NCBI GenBank assembly: GCA_030512295.1 | Contig: JAULSR010000001.1 | Coordinates: 2,751,001-2,815,000 of the forward strand | DNA length: 64,000 bases | DNA from: Bombardia bombarda | Taxonomy: Eukaryota; Ascomycota; Sordariomycetes; Sordariales; Lasiosphaeriaceae | Direction: 5' to 3' | In this document: one piece after another, positions 59,377 through 64,000 of the stretch | Layout of the letters: each line of letters begins with the position of its first letter | Position numbering within the stretch: position 1 is the first letter of the stretch | Notes under the pieces: model-generated | What the model was told of the DNA's origin: nothing | Databases searched by the model: none | The model's input: the letters and a program-made list of their open reading frames with translations, nothing else | Translations under genes and position numbers: made by a program

Positions 59377-61105
59377 CGACCACCACTATGGGATAGAGTA
59401 CTAAGGTACTACTGGTGACTGGAATCACCGAGAAGAGCAACATGGACCAGGGTAGTTGCATGGGTGTGTGTGGGTCTTCCTGCAGTCGACTTGAAGGGTG
59501 GGAGGGTGGTATAGGACTTGGAACCTGGAAGGGAAGGAAGGGTGGTCGTTGGACTTTGTCCCGGTACGTACCTTTCGACTCTGGCCCGGCCGACAAGATG
59601 GAACCTGACGTGCCTCGAGCGTGCCTGAGCGGAGAGGAGAGGAATGGGTACGCAGGTACCTGATCTTGCTGGTGAAAAAAGGTCAGGTACACTCGTACAT
59701 CATCAACAAAAGGGCCGGCTGGACTATTAGGCCCGGGTTCTGGGCACTGTCTTCTCACAGGTTTAACGCCTCGCGCGGGCTTCCAAAGTTTAACACGGTT
59801 GTTGGCCTGACTTGACTTGCAGCTCCCATTGCTCGTGTCCCTGGCTTGGCTGTCGCTGTACGGGCTCAAGGATAACGGGAAAATGGAAACGCTGAGTCAT
59901 GGGCCACGTATAGGAATGCCATCCTCGGAAGCCGTTTCACGGGAGTGTTTTTTTATGGTCGTTCACGCGGCTGCCTTGTCAGCGCCCACTGGCGATAGGT
60001 AGTCATGATGATTATTCCGTAGGATTGCTGGTATTCACTGCCTCGGCGGAGCGACGGGCGCTGGAGAGTTCGGCAAGACGGTTAGGCTGGTAGGTAGTGG
60101 CCTGTAGTGTAGAGCGCGGGTTGGCCTTGTTGGGTCACCTTCCCCTCCTTCCGCTCCCCAGCAATTCCAAATGCACACAAATGCACACAGCAAGCTGCAA
60201 AGGGCATTTTGTTTTGGGCAGACCGAGGCGTGATGAGTATACCTACCCATGGCACCAGCGACTATGGGCTTTCTGGTCTTTGCTTTCTTTTCGCTGGGGC
60301 CGCCAAAACTCCGGGCTGGGCTTGCATCGCTCGCTTGAAAGTGTGACTCGGGATCGATGGGAATTGAAGTGCTGCGTGTTCCAGCTGGGCGCACCTCAGG
60401 CACCTTCCTGGGTCTGCAAGCCGCGGCCACGAGTTCCATCCTGGGTCCAGCCGTGGCCCTCCGGATACGCAACCGCGTGTCCCATACGTGCTCATACGTG
60501 ACCGACAGCCAGAGTTGATTAAACAAGCATAGCTGAACGATGGGTATAGGGGCAGGTCGTGACTGGTCTGGATCGCGATGTCGCTGCGCTTGGCCGCTGC
60601 TTTGCAGTTGCAGTTGCTGCTCCTGGCGGCCTAGATGGAAATCGTGCTGGACTGGGTGGATTTGTGGATTTAGTGGGTGGGTATTCCCCGCAACCGAGGT
60701 CGGCTGTTGAGTGGTCCGATGGTTACGCAGAGCATGGGCCAGTACCCAGACGTGCTAGCACAATTTTCTTGGTGGCTACAAGATATTAGATCGTTTGCTC
60801 GATAATCGCATGTCATGTAATGTAAATTCTGTATACCTGCACAAGCTCGCATCGTCATCGGGAAAAATCGAAAAACCGGCGTGTCCATCAAGCACAGCCA
60901 CTCACAGTCATTTGCATCTCCTTGGAGACTTGGCAACAACTCTTTTCAATGTGGGACCAAGATTTTCGCTCTCCGATTGACGTCCCATCGTTACCTCCCA
61001 TTCAGGCCTGTGTCGTTTTCCCATTCCTGAATGGGATATGATTGTTTCCCCATATCCAGGAACGATCCAACACAGCCCCGATCGCAAATTATGCATCTGT
61101 CTGTC

Positions 61106-61128
61106 TCCCCTCCCTCCCTCCCTCCCTC
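61106..61128. repeat. (TCCC)n microsatellite
   Basis: Five to six units; a second similar tract lies about 390 bp away. Confidence 0.9.
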
Positions 61129-61494
61129 TTTGCGCTTTCCGACGGCATTCCACTCCCTGCCATTTTGGGTCTAAGTAGCTGGTGATAGGGCCGTCGATCC
61201 ACTTATCGTTTCGCAAATGGATTGCCAACGGTCAGTTGATTCGTGTAGCGGCTGCATGGATGGGCTGCCAGTATCAGCCCGGTAGGGAAGAGCGACGAAG
61301 TTGAACGTTGCGTTCTCGGGGAGCCGGGCTCCACGGTCTTGATTACTCAAGCAAGATTTCCATATTTCATATGGTGGCGCCACTTTTATCCCAGTAGGGT
61401 GACACTAGCCACAAAAGCCATCGGAGATCTTTCCCGAGATCTGTCCATCATTCAGGGCATGAAGTGTGGCTGTGTGGCTGGGTTCACCTTGAGC

Positions 61495-61516
61495 CTCCCT
61501 CCCTCCCTCCCTCCCC
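61495..61516. repeat. (TCCC)n microsatellite
   Basis: About five units. Confidence 0.9.
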
Positions 61517-62593
61517 TGAGATATGAGACACTAGCTACCAGTCACTGGCTGAACAAAACTGCACATATGGGCAAAACCAGCTGGCACGGCCGGTATAGGC
61601 ACCAATCATAGTCGCGGCCTGCGTCGTAATAATTCATAGGGCTGGTGAGGTGGCCGCCGCTTAAGGCCGCGCAGACCCGTTGCGTCGGCTATGTGGCGTC
61701 TGGAGAAGGTGTTGTGGCTGGTCCCTAACAATAACTCCCCCGATCATGCAATCCGATACTCGAGCCATCCCCACCAATAGCAGTCTGACCGATAGCGGGA
61801 TGAAGGATGGAGGCCTTTGTCCGAACCCTTTCCCTAAGCCGAACAACAACCTTCGACAACAACTCCCATGTTGATTATGAGCCATCTGATGCTTGGGGAG
61901 GAAACATGTCCCAATATGGAGCAATACATGTCTATGTCTGCGCGTCATGGGATTCGTCGCTTTGCGAAGCCGCCCAGCTTGCTCTTGTGACGGACACATC
62001 ACATGATGACGGGAGCGCGGGCCACAACAGTAACAACCTGGAAGCAGCCGCCCCCGTCGAGGCTCCTTCGCAGCAGCAGCAGCACCCTACCAGCTGACAT
62101 TGGAACCATCCACTCGCATCCACCCGCTTCCCCGCAAACGAAACATTCAGTGAAGAACACTATAGATTTACGCTTAGTTTAGCGTTTCATTAGGCACGAC
62201 GCACACGACATACGACACACGACACGTTCACACACGACATGACACGAGCTGCTGCTGCCACTCTGTGTTTGTACGTGTCCAGAGCTGTCAGTGCGAGTAC
62301 ACATACAGACGTAAAATAGAGTGCGCATTCGCATTCATCATCAGCAAACAAGCAACCTGCCTGGAGCTCAGGCAAGATGATAAGTATGAGTCAGCGTTTT
62401 GTTGCTGTTGCCAGTAGGTCAACTGGACGGTGGCTGGCAGTCAGATAAGGTGCGTAGCAGCATCTAATTAGGCTCGCCTCGGGTAGCCCTGCTAGAACTC
62501 CTTGCCCTGGCATGCTGCCCTGTCCATCCTCGCTCGCATTCCCAAGTACTTTTTCGTGTACATGTCGTAAAGCAAGCAGTTTCTATTCGTAGC

Positions 62594-62625
62594 CGCATCG
62601 CATCGCATCGCATCGCATCACATCG
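62594..62625. repeat. (CGCAT)n microsatellite
   Basis: Five exact CGCAT units and one variant (CACAT). Confidence 0.92.
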
Positions 62626-64000
62626 TGTATCGTATACATGCTCTACCCCGATGAGGCACTATGTATCTTTAAATGCCGCCGGTATGCATGTGCGATACGG
62701 GTACGGATGCGGTGCGAACGAAAATGCGATGATGCAAAATGATGCGGCCGACGGACCCGGCGTTAGATAACTCATAACTCTATTTCATTCGGATAGTCGG
62801 ATAGTACTGGTCGGTCGGTCAGTCATGCCTACGTTGTATTCTATCGAGGCCGAAGAGGCCGAAATCTATTTCTTTGCTTTGCACAAGGGCCATACACAGG
62901 CATCGTGACATCTCAGGCTCGGTCTGCAACATCAAGCCATGTCGTTGTGTGTTTACGAGACACTTACCGGGATTTACCATCGCTTACACAGCAAAGACAG
63001 TCGAGGTAAGCCATTACTTAGCATGATAAACAAGGTAGAACTAAATACCAAACCAGAAACGTACCTTGTTTGGAAGAATTGTCACTGCGCTATCGCCCGG
63101 CCCGAAACAAGGAGATAAGCGCCAGCCAAACCCCCAAACCCGCAAATCCGCGATGCTCCGGGCGGGGCCCGCGGCCGCCCAGGGCCTGTTGTTTTCTCTT
63201 AGTTTCCGCTCCGCTTCGCTTTTAACTCGCTAACTGCACTAAACCTCCCCCCATTGCTTTATTTAGCTTCGATGACAGCTGACGTCTTGAAACAACAAAC
63301 ATCGTCGTTTAGTTGTTGGATAGTTTTGTTTTTGTTCATTCTGTTGAGCCAGTCATGACTCCTCGCTGCTTTTTGGATGTCCGATTCTTCCGACACCCTC
63401 CCTGCCTCCCTGAGAGTCACTCTTTTCACATGCCCAACAGCAGGCTCTCTTTTTGGGTGCACCACGCAAAGACCCCTGACTGCAAATAGTGAATGAAATG
63501 TAGCCGAGACAACACCGAATCGCTCCGGCGGTGCCCGACTTGCATCTTTCCACAGAGGTCAAACAAACATCCTAAAAGAGAGAACCACGATGCTATTACT
63601 AATACGAGCATCGTACTTTTCACACAAGGACCAACATTCATACTGCCTAGCTAATTATCCCGTGATACGGACGACAACTAAAGTACCTTACCATACCATA
63701 CCCAACGGTATCGCCGGCCACGCCCGACCTGACAAGGATGATTGATCTGTTGGGTCCATCGGCCGCGCCTCAAATCTGCTATCCGTCCGCACGGATAGCA
63801 GCCTGGAGCTAAACTTGACCCGACTCCCGTCTTACCGAGTGTCCATACCCAAGGTAACCTGCCAGATACTGGTAGTATACCTAACCTACCTTACCTAGGT
63901 AGATGCAGGTCTCGTATAGTGTACGGGCTGCTTATTAAGGTAATAAGTGTTGCTAATGGGACGCTGGTGACTGGACTCTGTGGTACTACTGTATCTACCC

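Larger units (their letters stand above)
59377..64000. other. 4.6-kb stretch without recognisable gene
   Basis: Upstream region of the zinc-finger gene and beyond. It contains TCCC repeats (61106-61128, 61495-61516), a CGCAT repeat and ACACGAC-rich DNA (about 62190-62245). Open frames of 60-163 aa (for example 60035-60526 minus) show no domain or consistent codon bias. Confidence 0.5.

Noticed and set aside
60035..60526. 163-aa minus-strand frame
   Set aside because: No domain, mixed codon use, and overlapping plus-strand frames of similar length.
62190..62245. ACACGAC-rich stretch as a possible CRISPR-like or telomeric array
   Set aside because: Units are irregular and lack spacers of constant length, and it does not match the TTAGGG telomere repeat.

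Overview
The window looks like nuclear DNA of a filamentous ascomycete, most likely a sordariomycete. The protein genes carry short GT-AG introns (about 55-140 bp) with CTRAY-type branch sites close to the acceptor. Coding DNA is rich in C/G at third codon positions. Histone H3 and H4 are divergent intron-containing genes, and the pentafunctional AROM protein and a single-copy rvt-type reverse transcriptase gene are fungal hallmarks. No bacterial features (operons, Shine-Dalgarno sites, CRISPR) were seen. The species cannot be fixed from the sequence alone.

Layout: 1-521 is the 5' part of a Ser/Pro/His-rich protein gene on the minus strand that runs out of the window. It is followed by about 15-16 kb with no recognisable gene and many microsatellites. 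From 16.6 to 32.99 kb lies a dense housekeeping block: TFIIH helicase XPD/Rad3 (+), U4/U6 snRNP protein Prp3 (-), RNA polymerase I largest subunit (+), a kappa-class GST/DsbA-like thioredoxin-fold protein (+), histone H3 (-) and histone H4 (+). From 33 to 40 kb is a gene-poor stretch containing an AT-rich island, short tandem repeats and one possible broken or unresolved secreted-protein gene. At 40.0-41.7 kb is an MFS sugar transporter (+). At 43.7-47.0 kb is a four-exon rvt gene (-), a domesticated cellular reverse transcriptase. It is divergent from ARO1/AROM (+, 48.4-53.2 kb). A tRNA-Asp(GUC) with a 17-nt intron lies at 54.1-54.2 kb (-), and a three-finger C2H2 regulator resembling Rpn4 at 57.0-59.2 kb (-). 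The last 4.7 kb has no recognised gene.

Functionally the window is mainly core machinery: transcription/repair, splicing, rRNA transcription, chromatin, shikimate pathway, sugar uptake and probable proteasome regulation. The unusual element is the rvt gene. It has an RT palm with D447 and an HDD motif (D541, D542), no retroelement hallmarks around it, an RGG-rich insertion near its C terminus, and an upstream region shared with ARO1 that contains a 13-bp inverted repeat and near-matches to the CPC1/Gcn4 site.
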